Notes: a model not told the origin generated them from the sequence alone. 64,000 nt of DNA from Natronospira sp. (GCA_003558125.1 PWMQ01000072.1:1-64000); one strand, 5' to 3'. Counted from the stretch's first letter, positions 43,050-51,938 are shown. Made by a program: numbers and translations.

Positions 43050-44441
43050 ATGCCCGCCATTACCAGCATGGGCATCGGTTCCGGTCTGGATATTCGCGGA
43101 CTCGTGGATGATCTGGTGGAGGCTGAGCGGGCCCCCACACAGAACCGTATCGACCGCAATGCCGAGCGGGCCCAGGATCAGCTCTCGGCCATGGGCACCC
43201 TGAAAGGGCTCATCAGCCAGATGCAGGACGGGCTGAGTGATCTCAGAAGTCGGTCCGCCTTCCAGAGCCGCACGGCGGAGAGCAGTGCCGAGGACGTGTT
43301 CACCGTTTCGGCAACCCGCCAGGCTGTGGAAGGCGCCTTTACGGTGCAGGTAGAGGAACTGGCTCAGTCGCATCGGATCGCTTCGCGTGAATTTGCAGAT
43401 GGCGCCGGGACGGAGATGGGCAGTGGCACGCTCACTCTGAGTCTGGGCAATGACAGCTTCCAGTTGGCGGTGCCGGAGGGTGCTGACAGCCTCGCCCAGA
43501 TTCGGGATGCCATCAACGTGGCGCCGGACAATCCCGGCATCACCGCGTCCATCATCAATACGGCAGAAGGGGCCCGACTGACCCTGACATCTCAGGAAAC
43601 GGGCGCCGACAATGTCATTTCCGTCAGTGTCGATGCCGATCAGGGCGGCAGCCCGCTGGAAGATCTGGCCTTTGATCCTAGCCTGGATCCGGAAGATAAC
43701 CCCATGAGCCAGGTAAGGGAAGCCCAGGATGCCCTGGTCTTCATCGATGACTTCGCGGTAACCAGCAGCAACAACACCCTGGACGGCGTCATCGACGGCG
43801 TGACTTTGAATCTGAGGGACTCAGATCCCGGTGAGGTGCATAACCTGGTGATTGCCGAGGACCGGGCCCAGGGGCGGGAGTCTGTCGAGCAGTTCGTGGC
43901 AAGTTATAATGAACTGATCAGCCAGATCCGGGCATTGGCCGATGCCGACCCGGAGGAGGGCACCAGCGGGCCCCTGACCGGGGATTCCACGGCGAGAACC
44001 CTGGTCAGCCAGATGCGCAATGCCATCAACAGTTCGGTGGATACCGGGGCGGATTTTTCCTCGCTGGCCGGCCTGGGCATTGTCACCCGGGATGACGGCA
44101 CGCTGGAGATCAATGACGAGCGCCTGGATGAAGCCATCAGCAATAACTACGATGCGGTGGGCAATCTCTTTGCGGGCGAGGGTGGCCTGGCCAATGCGGT
44201 GGATACCGTCGCCAGAAGCTACACCCAATCCGGCGGGATTCTGGATAGCCGCTCCCGCTCCCTGGAAAACCGTTTGCAGGATCTGGGTAACCAGCAGGAA
44301 AGGCTGGATCGACGGATGGCCCGGGTGGAGTCCCGCTACATCAGTCAGTTCACGGCCATGGATCAGCTTGTGGCCCAACTCCAGGAAACCTCCAGCTTTC
44401 TCGATCAGCAGTTGGGTAATTTGCCCTTCAATAACCGATAA
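43050..44441 (+). CDS. fliD: Flagellar filament cap protein FliD
   Basis: The 463-residue cap folds flagellin at the filament tip. The N-terminus ITSMGIGSGLDIRGLVDDLVEAERAP, a flagellin-IN motif (LAQIRDAINVAPDNPGITASII) and the C-terminal coiled coil (ESRYISQFTAMDQLVAQLQETSSFLDQQL) are canonical. Only one lysine (K52) is present. ATG 43050 has AGGAGG four bases upstream, better than the in-frame codon at 43035. Confidence 0.96.
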   Translation: MPAITSMGIGSGLDIRGLVDDLVEAERAPTQNRIDRNAERAQDQLSAMGTLKGLISQMQDGLSDLRSRSAFQSRTAESSAEDVFTVSATRQAVEGAFTVQVEELAQSHRIASREFADGAGTEMGSGTLTLSLGNDSFQLAVPEGADSLAQIRDAINVAPDNPGITASIINTAEGARLTLTSQETGADNVISVSVDADQGGSPLEDLAFDPSLDPEDNPMSQVREAQDALVFIDDFAVTSSNNTLDGVIDGVTLNLRDSDPGEVHNLVIAEDRAQGRESVEQFVASYNELISQIRALADADPEEGTSGPLTGDSTARTLVSQMRNAINSSVDTGADFSSLAGLGIVTRDDGTLEINDERLDEAISNNYDAVGNLFAGEGGLANAVDTVARSYTQSGGILDSRSRSLENRLQDLGNQQERLDRRMARVESRYISQFTAMDQLVAQLQETSSFLDQQLGNLPFNNR

Positions 44442-44456
44442 CCCTTGAGGTGAACG

Positions 44457-44897
44457 ATGTATAACGTCTCTCGAAATGCTGCATTGACTGCCTACCGTGA
44501 GATGAGTGTCCAGGGCGGGGTGGATGAAGCCAATCCCTATCGCCTGATCCAGATGCTGATGGAAGGGGCCCTGGATCGCATCTATCAGGCTCAGGGCTGT
44601 CTGGAGCGTGGTGAAGTGGGTCCCAAGGGTGAGCAGATCGGTCGGGCCGTGAATATCATTGACAGCCTGCGCGCCATGCTGGACCACAGCCATAATCCGG
44701 AACTGTCCGAGCGCCTGGAACAGCTCTACGACTACATGTGCCGTCGCCTCACCGAAGCCAATCTGTACAATGATATGGAAAAGCTGGATGAAGTGGCGGG
44801 CCTGATGCGCGAGGTCAAGGCCGGCTGGGATGCCATCCCTGATGAGGCCGTCCAGGAGGCCGCCAGTCACAAGCAGGCACCCGCCGCGGTGGAATGA
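44457..44897 (+). CDS. fliS: Flagellin export chaperone FliS
   Basis: The 146-residue four-helix protein keeps flagellin unpolymerised before export. YNVSRNAALTAYREMSVQGGVDEANPYRLIQMLMEGALDRI is the FliS signature, with LIQMLMEGA holding the flagellin-contact helix. It also has LYDYMCRRLTEANLYNDMEKLDEV. The stop overlaps the next start. Confidence 0.95.
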   Translation: MYNVSRNAALTAYREMSVQGGVDEANPYRLIQMLMEGALDRIYQAQGCLERGEVGPKGEQIGRAVNIIDSLRAMLDHSHNPELSERLEQLYDYMCRRLTEANLYNDMEKLDEVAGLMREVKAGWDAIPDEAVQEAASHKQAPAAVE

Positions 44898-45244
44898 TGG
44901 ATCGTACGCTAATCGACAAATTGCCCCGTGAACGCCGCGAATGCCTGGAGCAGGTGCTTGAGCTCCAGGCGGCAATGACGGCCGCCGTGGAACAAGGGGA
45001 TTGGGACAAGACCCGCGATCTGGAGAGCCGCAGGGCGCAGGAATTGCGGACGCTTTACGTAGAACCCGGAGACCTGGATGCCGAGTCGGGCGAAGCGCTG
45101 GCCGGCATTACCCGTGAGCTGATTGCCGCGGACAAGGCCCTGGTCAACCAGGTGATGGCCATGCGTAGCAAGCTTGACGCGGAACTGTCGGCGGTGCGAA
45201 GGGGGCAGAAGGCCGTTGGCGCCTATGCGGATAACCGGCCATGA
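44894..45244 (+). CDS. fliT: FliT-type flagellar export chaperone
   Basis: The 116-residue all-helical protein matches the FliT position and pattern: an N-terminal helix LEQVLELQAAMTAAVEQGDWDKTRDLESRRAQELR, a central acidic stretch and a last helix LVNQVMAMRSKLDAELSAVRRG. FliT escorts FliD and can modulate class II gene expression in enterics. Sequence conservation in this family is low, so the call rests on both pattern and synteny. Its ATG overlaps the fliS stop, and its stop overlaps the following ATG. Confidence 0.82.
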   Translation: MMDRTLIDKLPRERRECLEQVLELQAAMTAAVEQGDWDKTRDLESRRAQELRTLYVEPGDLDAESGEALAGITRELIAADKALVNQVMAMRSKLDAELSAVRRGQKAVGAYADNRP

Positions 45245-45816
45245 GCGGCTCCGAGCAGTTCGCAGCGTTTTTTGATGGCCGGGTCAGCTTTCGGTCCCGG
45301 ATGCCCCTGAAGTGGGTGAGGTTCGAAACGGCCCTTGATGATGGCCAATTGGCTGCCCTGAATGAGCAGAATCTGGCCCTTCTCAGGGCGGTGGCTGCCC
45401 TGGAAGAGCGTCATACCGACACCAGTGACACGCAGCAGGTTGCCTTCAGTCCCGAACTTCAACGTCTTGAGGCGAAAGTGGATCTGCTCCTCACCCTGGT
45501 GGGCCAGATCCGTTCAGCCGATGGCTTGATACCCCCCAGCCACAGCATTGAGCTGGCCGCCGAAGGGGCGGCCTGGTGGCCGAAAGATGGAGAACAGGAC
45601 CCAAAGGATGCGGAAGGCATGCTCGAACTGTCCCTGGCCGCCTACGCCACCCAGCCCTTGATTCTGCCTGCCCGTATCCAGGCTCACGGTGAGTGGGAAG
45701 GCCGTCCGGCCGTGCTGGGCCAATTCTTCGGCTTGAATGAAACCTGCCTGGATGCCTTGGGAAAATTCGTTTTTCGCCATCACCGGCGGGCCATTGCAGG
45801 GGCAAGGCAAGGCTGA
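45241..45816 (+). CDS. PilZ-like protein linked to fliST
   Basis: The 191-residue protein shows a divergent PilZ pattern. A possible R-x3-R (RVSFR, about residues 14-18) is followed by a helical insertion of about 65 residues with leucine heptads (ALNEQNLALLRAVAALEE, LQRLEAKVDLLLTLVGQI). Then come a degenerate ELAAEG where D/N-x-S-x-x-G is expected, two strands and a terminal FRHHRRAI. A helical insertion into a PilZ fold recalls the tetrameric PilZ type described in Xanthomonas. It is translationally coupled to fliT, so a motility-related c-di-GMP role is inferred. Binding may be lost, given the altered second motif. Confidence 0.6.
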   Translation: MSGSEQFAAFFDGRVSFRSRMPLKWVRFETALDDGQLAALNEQNLALLRAVAALEERHTDTSDTQQVAFSPELQRLEAKVDLLLTLVGQIRSADGLIPPSHSIELAAEGAAWWPKDGEQDPKDAEGMLELSLAAYATQPLILPARIQAHGEWEGRPAVLGQFFGLNETCLDALGKFVFRHHRRAIAGARQG

Positions 45817-45822
45817 TTGAGT

Positions 45823-47373
45823 TCAATTCTGTCGGTAGCGCTCGCCGTATTCTCCCAAGCCCTCAATCATGGGCTCCAGCCACTTTCGGTAGGGGGCGGC
45901 CAGGCCGACAAACTGCTCATCCGGGGCTGCTCTTTCCCGGCTATCCACATTGTTGCTGGCCACAACACGCTTTTTCTCAGCAGGCCGGCAAGAATCGTCC
46001 CAGGGCAAATCCAGCAATTCGAGTACACGCCGCGTATGCACTTCGGGTTCGCGCACAAAAGATTCATACTCAACGACAAGGCATCGGTCTCCCAAGTTTT
46101 CAGCCCAGAAGTCAATCAAAGAGAGCATCATCCGGGTTCTGTGTCCGGTTTCAAACAAGGGGAGTTGGCCATGGGGAAAGCGCGGCATGAATTTTGCGAA
46201 ATTGGCGAAGGCGAGATCCAGCGGATCCCGCTTGATCAATACAATACGGGATCCAGGCACCGTTGCCCAAAGAAAGCCAGCCCCTCTCAGATTGATGGGG
46301 TTCGTGTCTGTTGACCAGGGCTCAGTAACCTCCGAGCTTTGGATGGCCTTCAGATAACGAGCGCCGATAGTGGCTCTTTGCTTGGCGTCGAGCAGCCCCA
46401 GGACCTGGCTCATGGTTTTTCCGGTTTTTCTTTCCAATGATAAACCCAGGACTGTAAAGGGAGGTAATTCTCTCTTTGCAGAGACTCGGGGGTGAGCACC
46501 GATTGCATACTCGACTAGAGACTTGCCGGATCGTGGCATGCCTAGGATGAAGACCGGGCGGGTAATATTGTCTGAAACAGAGGCAGTTGGCTCATTGTTC
46601 AATTTCTCCGCCGGGAAGTTTTTCGTAATACTTGCCACGGACTTTTCTTCTTGTTCGGCGCGATAAGGTCGATTGAATTTTCGGGCAAGTAGGGGCCTTG
46701 CTTTTTCGTTGGCGTCAATATAGGCGGTCAGGGCTTTTTCGTGCTCACCTCGCTGGTGGTAGTAGTCTGCCAGCAGGAAATAGCCTTCTGCCAGTTTTTC
46801 ACCCTCCCAAGTACCATCTCCTGAAAGGTGTTTTTCGAGCCATCGTCCGAAACGCTCGTCGTGGGACGTAAGGCCATAGCCCAGAAGGTGCCTGTAAACG
46901 GACAGACTTTGTGGCGCAGAGCTCAGTATTTGTTTGGCAACCAATTCTGCTTCCGATCGCCGACCCAGTTCGCATAATGCTGCCGCCCGGACGGCTCCCA
47001 TATCCTGGGCGACTTTGGGCAGTGACGACCAGTTATCAGATTGATCGAGCAGCTTCTCGAATTCGGCTGTTTCAAGCATGGCCTGACAAACAGCCAACCT
47101 CAGGCCATGATTCTTGGGTGCTAGTTCCAGGGATCGTTCAAGGCATTTCTGACCGGCTTCAAATCTCTGAAAATCCGTCAGTGTCAAACCAAGAAGAAAG
47201 TGGCATTCCGGGTCATTAGGGTATTCCTTGGCTAGTTCAGCCGCTGTATTCAAAGCGCGCCGTGTATCCCCGCGGGAACGAAGATCCCGAACTCGTTGTT
47301 GTTTCTTCTTGAGCTCGGGGCGTTTTGTTCCATTGACCTGCTTGCGCTGGGCCGAAGCCTGGTCTCGACTCAT
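45823..47373 (-). CDS. TPR-domain sulfotransferase family protein
   Basis: The 516-residue protein is encoded against the flanking flagellar genes. Residues about 20-225 are TPR-like helical repeats (AAELAKEYPNDPECHFLLGLTL; YYHQRGEHEKALTAYIDANE). Residues about 270-510 form a sulfotransferase domain with the PAPS phosphosulfate loop FILGMPRSGKSL (275-286) and the 3'-phosphate motif VLIKRDPLDLAFANF. ATG 47373 has GGAG upstream; TTG 47388 is an alternative. The DNA is visibly more AT-rich than its neighbours (25 of 60 GC in one sampled line), suggesting transfer. The target is unknown; flagellin or a surface glycan is plausible from location only. Confidence 0.8.
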   Translation of the reverse strand: MSRDQASAQRKQVNGTKRPELKKKQQRVRDLRSRGDTRRALNTAAELAKEYPNDPECHFLLGLTLTDFQRFEAGQKCLERSLELAPKNHGLRLAVCQAMLETAEFEKLLDQSDNWSSLPKVAQDMGAVRAAALCELGRRSEAELVAKQILSSAPQSLSVYRHLLGYGLTSHDERFGRWLEKHLSGDGTWEGEKLAEGYFLLADYYHQRGEHEKALTAYIDANEKARPLLARKFNRPYRAEQEEKSVASITKNFPAEKLNNEPTASVSDNITRPVFILGMPRSGKSLVEYAIGAHPRVSAKRELPPFTVLGLSLERKTGKTMSQVLGLLDAKQRATIGARYLKAIQSSEVTEPWSTDTNPINLRGAGFLWATVPGSRIVLIKRDPLDLAFANFAKFMPRFPHGQLPLFETGHRTRMMLSLIDFWAENLGDRCLVVEYESFVREPEVHTRRVLELLDLPWDDSCRPAEKKRVVASNNVDSRERAAPDEQFVGLAAPYRKWLEPMIEGLGEYGERYRQN

Positions 47374-47614
47374 GCTGGTTGGCTCCAAGGTCGGTTTGCT
47401 GTCCTTACAGACTGGACAGGCTTACAAGTTATCCTGCGGATAGTATCTCCTGCAAGCAAATCTAGTGCCAAGCCAGGGTGGCAATATTCGGGCACCGCCT
47501 GCCGGTAAATCGACACCATCTGTTCTCAAAACTGGCAAAAAAACATCACCTGACATATTCTCGACATATCGACAATTCAAAGCAAAGCTAAGCCGTTCTT
47601 AGGGAGCCCGCCGG

Positions 47615-49009
47615 ATGATTGAGTCGCAGATTCTGGTGCTCGAAAAAGACGAACACCGTGCCCGCGCCCTGGAGGCCGTTCTGGGGGCGGTAGACATGCC
47701 CCCGGCGGTGGTTACGGATGGCAAGGAGCCTGACCTGAGCCCGGATGGGGGCTGGCAGGCCGTGGTGGTGGGGGAGTTGCCGGCGGCTACCGAGTTGGAT
47801 GCCCTGAAGAAACTGGGTAAGCGGGTGCCGCTGGTGGCACTGGTCCAGGAGGATGGCGGGCTGATTAGCGATGAAATGGCGGACCACGCCTGTTGCCATC
47901 TCAATTATCCGGTCAAGCATGCCGAGCTTACCGAAGCCCTGCGGCGGGTGGAGGAATTCCAGGATGCCCTCAGTCGAAGCAAGGCCCGCCGCCCGGCCGG
48001 CCATTCCGAGCCCATTCGCCGGGTTCGCTCCCTGATCGAGCAGGTGGCCCCCTTTGACACCAATGTGTTGATTACCGGGGAGTCGGGCACGGGCAAGGAA
48101 GTGGTCGCCCGGGAGGTGCATGGGGCCTCGAGCCGCGCCAATGCGCCTTTCGTGCCGGTCAACTGTGGTGCCATTCCGGGTGAGCTGCTGGAGTCTGAGC
48201 TGTTCGGCCATGAGAAAGGGGCGTTCACGGGGGCGATTACTGCCCGCAAGGGGCGTTTCGAGATTGCCGAGGGTGGCACCCTGTTTCTGGACGAAATCGG
48301 TGACATGCCCCAGCCCATGCAGGTCAAGCTGCTTCGGGTCCTTCAGGAACGGACCTTCGAGCGGGTGGGCAGCAATCGACCCATTGAGTGCAATGTGCGC
48401 ATCATTGCCGCCACCCACCAGAAGCTGGAATCGATGATCGCGGAGGGGGATTTCCGCGAGGATCTCTATTACCGGCTCAACGTGTTCCCCATCGAAATGC
48501 CGCCGCTGCGGGAGCGCAATGAAGACCTCCCCGAGCTGGTACGGTTGATGAGCGCCAATATTCGGGATCAGGGCCGCCCCGGGCTACGGCTTAGCCGTAG
48601 GGCCATGGCCGCCCTCTGTGCCTATGACTGGCCCGGCAATGTCCGTGAGTTGGCCAATCTGCTTGAGCGTCTGGCAATCATCAAGCCCGGTGGCATCATC
48701 GATCTGGAGGACCTGCCCGGTCGCTATGGGGCGGATCCCGGTGATCCGGACAATCTCCCCGAGTGGGAGGAGCCGCAAGAGCAGACGGAAGACGCCACCG
48801 TCAATGGCGCCTCGGCAGCAGATCCCATGCAACTGCCGGAAGAGGGGCTGGACCTCAGAGAACACATCGCCGAGATGGAACAGAGCCTGATCCGCCAGGC
48901 CCTGGAGCGCACCGACGGAGTGGTGGCCCGGGCCGCCCGCCTGCTGAAAATGCGACGAACCACCCTGGTTGAGAAGCTGCGCAAATACGGTCTGCAGCCG
49001 GAATCCTGA
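47615..49009 (+). CDS. flrA: Flagellar master regulator FleQ/FlrA
   Basis: The 464-residue sigma-54 activator controls early flagellar genes. An N-terminal FleQ/receiver-like domain (1-115) lacks a clear phospho-acceptor Asp. An AAA+ domain follows with Walker A GESGTGKE, the sigma-54 contact loop [15 protein letters not shown], Walker [13 protein letters not shown] and [13 protein letters not shown]-terminal Fis-type helix-turn-helix ends the protein ([26 protein letters not shown]). Several residues recalled as the FleQ c-di-GMP site differ. AGGGAG precedes the ATG. The start of the transcript is not obvious. Confidence 0.93.
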   Translation: MIESQILVLEKDEHRARALEAVLGAVDMPPAVVTDGKEPDLSPDGGWQAVVVGELPAATELDALKKLGKRVPLVALVQEDGGLISDEMADHACCHLNYPVKHAELTEALRRVEEFQDALSRSKARRPAGHSEPIRRVRSLIEQVAPFDTNVLITGESGTGKEVVAREVHGASSRANAPFVPVNCGAIPGELLESELFGHEKGAFTGAITARKGRFEIAEGGTLFLDEIGDMPQPMQVKLLRVLQERTFERVGSNRPIECNVRIIAATHQKLESMIAEGDFREDLYYRLNVFPIEMPPLRERNEDLPELVRLMSANIRDQGRPGLRLSRRAMAALCAYDWPGNVRELANLLERLAIIKPGGIIDLEDLPGRYGADPGDPDNLPEWEEPQEQTEDATVNGASAADPMQLPEEGLDLREHIAEMEQSLIRQALERTDGVVARAARLLKMRRTTLVEKLRKYGLQPES

Positions 49010-49050
49010 AATAAAGGAGCAAGGAGCAAAACCGGTACCTGTCCTTGGCG

Positions 49051-49078
49051 CCGTGGGAGCGGATTCATCCGCGATGAC
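49051..49078 (+). repeat. REP-like element, copy 3
   Basis: CCGTGGGAGCGGATTCATCC followed by GCGATGAC, in the gap after flrA. It is identical in the core to the copies near 2.8 kb and 40.3 kb. Confidence 0.88.
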
Positions 49079-49192
49079 AATCCTCCGCCTGGCACGCTGA
49101 CATTCAATACCCACCCCGTCGGGAAACCGACATACCCCGCGCAGATTGGTCGAAAGACATCCCAAGTCTCGGTTTTAGCGAAAAATAAAAAG

Positions 49193-49210
49193 TCGGCACG
49201 GCAATTGCAA
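49193..49210 (+). promoter_or_regulatory. Sigma-54 promoter of flrB
   Basis: TCGGCACGGCAATTGCAA has GG-N10-GC spacing with a full TTGCA -12 box, about 50 bases before the flrB GTG. This fits FlrA/FleQ-dependent expression of flrBC. Confidence 0.85.
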
Positions 49211-49257
49211 AAGCCTCCCTCGGAGCGAACTGTCAATTCCCCGACGGAGCCGATGTC

Positions 49258-50460
49258 GTGAGTCGATCGTCCCTGAAGCAGCACGATTCAGAGCGGATGG
49301 AGGAGCTGGAGCAGGCCTTCGAGGGGTTTACCCGCACCTCGCGGCAGCTCTCCGAGTCCTATGCAGAACTGGAAACCCAGGTCAGTTCCCTCAGTCAGGA
49401 ACTGGCGGCGGCCCGTGATGCCCGTTTGCGGGAGCTGGCGGAGAAGGAGCGAATCGGGCGGCGCCTGGAGCAGCTCCTTGAAGCATTGCCCGGCGGTGTG
49501 ATCGTGATCGATGGGGAAGGCCGGGTCCGTGACGCCAATCCCGCCGCCGAGTCCCTGCTGGGCCGTCCGCTGGAAGGAGAGCGCTGGGAAACGGTTCGTG
49601 ACCGATCCTTCACCGGCGAGTTGCGCAGCACCGGCGAGGTCCAGTTGAGAACGGGGCGGCGTGTTTCCATCTCCCAGCGCAGTCTGGAGGCGGAGCAGGG
49701 GCGGATCGTGCTGTTCACCGATGTCTCGGAGACACGGGCCCTGCAGGAGTTGGTGGACCGCCATCAGCGTCTGTCGGCCATGGGCGAAATGGCCGCCCGT
49801 CTGGCTCATCAGATCCGTACGCCGCTATCGGCCGCCCTGCTCTATGCCGGGCAACTGGAAACTGGCCGGCTCGGCGATGAGGCCCTGCCGCGGATCGGCG
49901 GTCGCCTGGCCGGGCGTCTGCGCCAGATCGAGGGCATGATTGGCGATATGTTGATGTTTGCCGGCGGTGGACGGCGCGATGACGAGGTCCTGGGTGTGGA
50001 CGAGCTGTTTGCCGAGGCCTCGGGGCAGATCATGGCACGCTGGCGCGGCCGAATTCAGTTGGCCGTGGAAGGCGGTCGGGGTCTGAACATCGAAGGCAGC
50101 CGGGCTGCCTTGCTCGGGGCATTGACCAATCTGCTCAATAACGCGGCGGAGGCGGTGCAGCCTCAGGCACAGTCGGATCGCCAGGTGCGACTGAAGGCGG
50201 AGCGGCAACAGGAACGCATTCTCATCCGGGTAAGGGACAACGGCCCGGGCATTCCCACCGAGATCAGAGAACAGATTTTCGAGCCCTTTTTTACCACCCG
50301 CCCCCAGGGGACGGGCCTGGGTCTGGCGGTGGTTCGCTCGGTGGTGGAGGCCCATCGAGGTGAATTGATGGTCGGCACGCCCCGCAAGGGGGGCGTCGAA
50401 TTTCTGCTCAGTCTGCCGGAGGCGGCCGATGGCCGGCGGCGAGCCAATCCCAGACACTGA
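49258..50460 (+). CDS. flrB: Flagellar sensor histidine kinase FlrB/FleS
   Basis: The 400-residue soluble kinase has no membrane segments. An N-terminal coiled coil (about 10-75) precedes a PAS domain (about 78-165, LEALPGGVIVIDGEGRVRDANPAAESLLG). The H box is MGEMAARLAHQIRTPLSAALLYAG, followed by an HATPase domain (NLLNNAAEAV, RVRDNGPGIP, FEPFFTTRPQGTGLGLAVV). It phosphorylates FlrC. The start is GTG at 49258; a nearby ATG in another frame ends at once. Confidence 0.94.
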   Translation: MSRSSLKQHDSERMEELEQAFEGFTRTSRQLSESYAELETQVSSLSQELAAARDARLRELAEKERIGRRLEQLLEALPGGVIVIDGEGRVRDANPAAESLLGRPLEGERWETVRDRSFTGELRSTGEVQLRTGRRVSISQRSLEAEQGRIVLFTDVSETRALQELVDRHQRLSAMGEMAARLAHQIRTPLSAALLYAGQLETGRLGDEALPRIGGRLAGRLRQIEGMIGDMLMFAGGGRRDDEVLGVDELFAEASGQIMARWRGRIQLAVEGGRGLNIEGSRAALLGALTNLLNNAAEAVQPQAQSDRQVRLKAERQQERILIRVRDNGPGIPTEIREQIFEPFFTTRPQGTGLGLAVVRSVVEAHRGELMVGTPRKGGVEFLLSLPEAADGRRRANPRH

Positions 50461-50480
50461 CAACTACGGGAGAGCAGCCA

Positions 50481-51875
50481 ATGAGCGAGCTTCCGATTCT
50501 GGTAGTGGAAGATGACGCCGATCTGCGCGAGGCCATTGTCGAGACACTGATGGCTCACGGGCTGACCGTGATTGAGGCGGCGGACGGCGAAACGGCCATC
50601 GAGGCCATGGGGCGACAGCCGGTGGGCATGGTGGTTACCGATGTGCAGATGGCACCCATGGACGGTCGCGCCCTGTTGGCCCATGTACGCAGCCACCATC
50701 CGGAACTGCCGGTGGTGATGATGACGGCCTACGGCACGGTCGAGCAGGCCGTCGATGCCATGCGTGGCGGCGCCACGGACTATCTGATGAAGCCCTTCGA
50801 GGCCGAGGGACTGGTGGAGATGGTTGAGCGCCATCGACTCCAGCCTGAAGCGGACGGCGGCCCGGTGGCCGAAGACCCTGCCAGCCTTCGGGTGCTGGAG
50901 CTGGCCCGGCGGGTGGCGGACAGTGAGGCCACGGTCCTGCTCTGTGGTGAGAGCGGTACCGGCAAGGAAGTCTATGCCCGATATGTCCACGACTGCTCGC
51001 CCCGCCGCGACCAGGCCTTTGTCGCCATCAACTGCGCGGCCATCCCGGAAAACATGCTGGAGGCCGTGCTGTTTGGCTACGAGAAGGGGGCCTTTACCGG
51101 TGCCCAGGCCGCCCACCCCGGCAAGTTCGAGCAGGCTCAGGGTGGCACCCTGCTGCTTGACGAGATTTCCGAAATGGACCTGTCCCTGCAGGCAAAACTG
51201 CTGCGCGTGCTTCAGGAGCGGGAAGTGGAACGCCTCGGCGGTCGGCGGACCATTGAACTGGACGTCAGGGTCATTGCCACCACCAACCGGGATCTCGCCG
51301 CGGCAGTCCGCGAGGGACAGTTCCGGGAAGATCTCTACTACCGCCTGAATGTCTTCCCGGTGCGTCTGCCGCCGCTGCGGGAGCGGCTGGATGACATTCC
51401 GGCGCTGGCCAGGCATCTGCTCCAGCGTCACTGTCGCGGCGAACGGCCCGCGCCGGCTCTGAGCGGAACCGCGGAGGCCCGTCTTCTGGCCCATGCCTGG
51501 CCCGGCAACATCCAGGAGCTGGATAACGTCATGCAGCGTGCCCTGATTCTGGCGGACGGGGACACCATCGGCGCGGAGGCCCTGCATTTCGAGCCCGGGG
51601 CCGATATGCCGGTGAGCGCTGGCAGTGGCGAAATGTCGCCCCCTGTTTCCGGCGAGCCTGCACCTTCAGCTGCCGCCGGATCAAATGGTCTGGATGATGC
51701 CCTCAAACAAAGGGAGTATCGTCTGATCGTCGATGCCTTGCGTTCCGAGGGCGGTTCCCGCAAGCAGGCCGCCGCCCGTCTGGGCATCAGTCCGCGGACC
51801 CTACGCTACAAAATGGCCCGATTGCGGGAAGCCGGCATTGAGCTGCCGAGGGATCTTGGCGCGAAACTTGCTTAG
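50481..51875 (+). CDS. flrC: Flagellar response regulator FlrC/FleR
   Basis: The 464-residue sigma-54 activator drives later basal-body and hook genes. The receiver domain has the acidic pair EDD, phospho-acceptor Asp in VVTDVQMAPMDG (D54) and the K in YLMKPF. The AAA+ domain has [20 protein letters not shown] and LLLDEISEM. The C-terminal Fis-type helix-turn-helix is GGSRKQAAARLGISPRTLRYKMARL. It follows flrB by 20 bases and precedes fliE. Confidence 0.95.
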   Translation: MSELPILVVEDDADLREAIVETLMAHGLTVIEAADGETAIEAMGRQPVGMVVTDVQMAPMDGRALLAHVRSHHPELPVVMMTAYGTVEQAVDAMRGGATDYLMKPFEAEGLVEMVERHRLQPEADGGPVAEDPASLRVLELARRVADSEATVLLCGESGTGKEVYARYVHDCSPRRDQAFVAINCAAIPENMLEAVLFGYEKGAFTGAQAAHPGKFEQAQGGTLLLDEISEMDLSLQAKLLRVLQEREVERLGGRRTIELDVRVIATTNRDLAAAVREGQFREDLYYRLNVFPVRLPPLRERLDDIPALARHLLQRHCRGERPAPALSGTAEARLLAHAWPGNIQELDNVMQRALILADGDTIGAEALHFEPGADMPVSAGSGEMSPPVSGEPAPSAAAGSNGLDDALKQREYRLIVDALRSEGGSRKQAAARLGISPRTLRYKMARLREAGIELPRDLGAKLA

Positions 51876-51938
51876 CTATTGATCGAGTAGTCGATTGGTG
51901 TCGATTTGTCGGCGCCGGTGGAAGAGGCGAGGTGGATA

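Noticed and set aside
43821-44975. A 384-codon frame antisense to fliD/fliS
   Set aside because: It spans two conserved plus-strand genes and has no motifs.
47480-47500. A GG-N10-GC match upstream of flrA
   Set aside because: The -12 box reads GGGC rather than TTGC, and FleQ-type genes are usually not sigma-54 dependent.
50163-51587. A 474-codon frame antisense to flrB/flrC
   Set aside because: Shadow of a sensor kinase and regulator with intact motifs on the plus strand.
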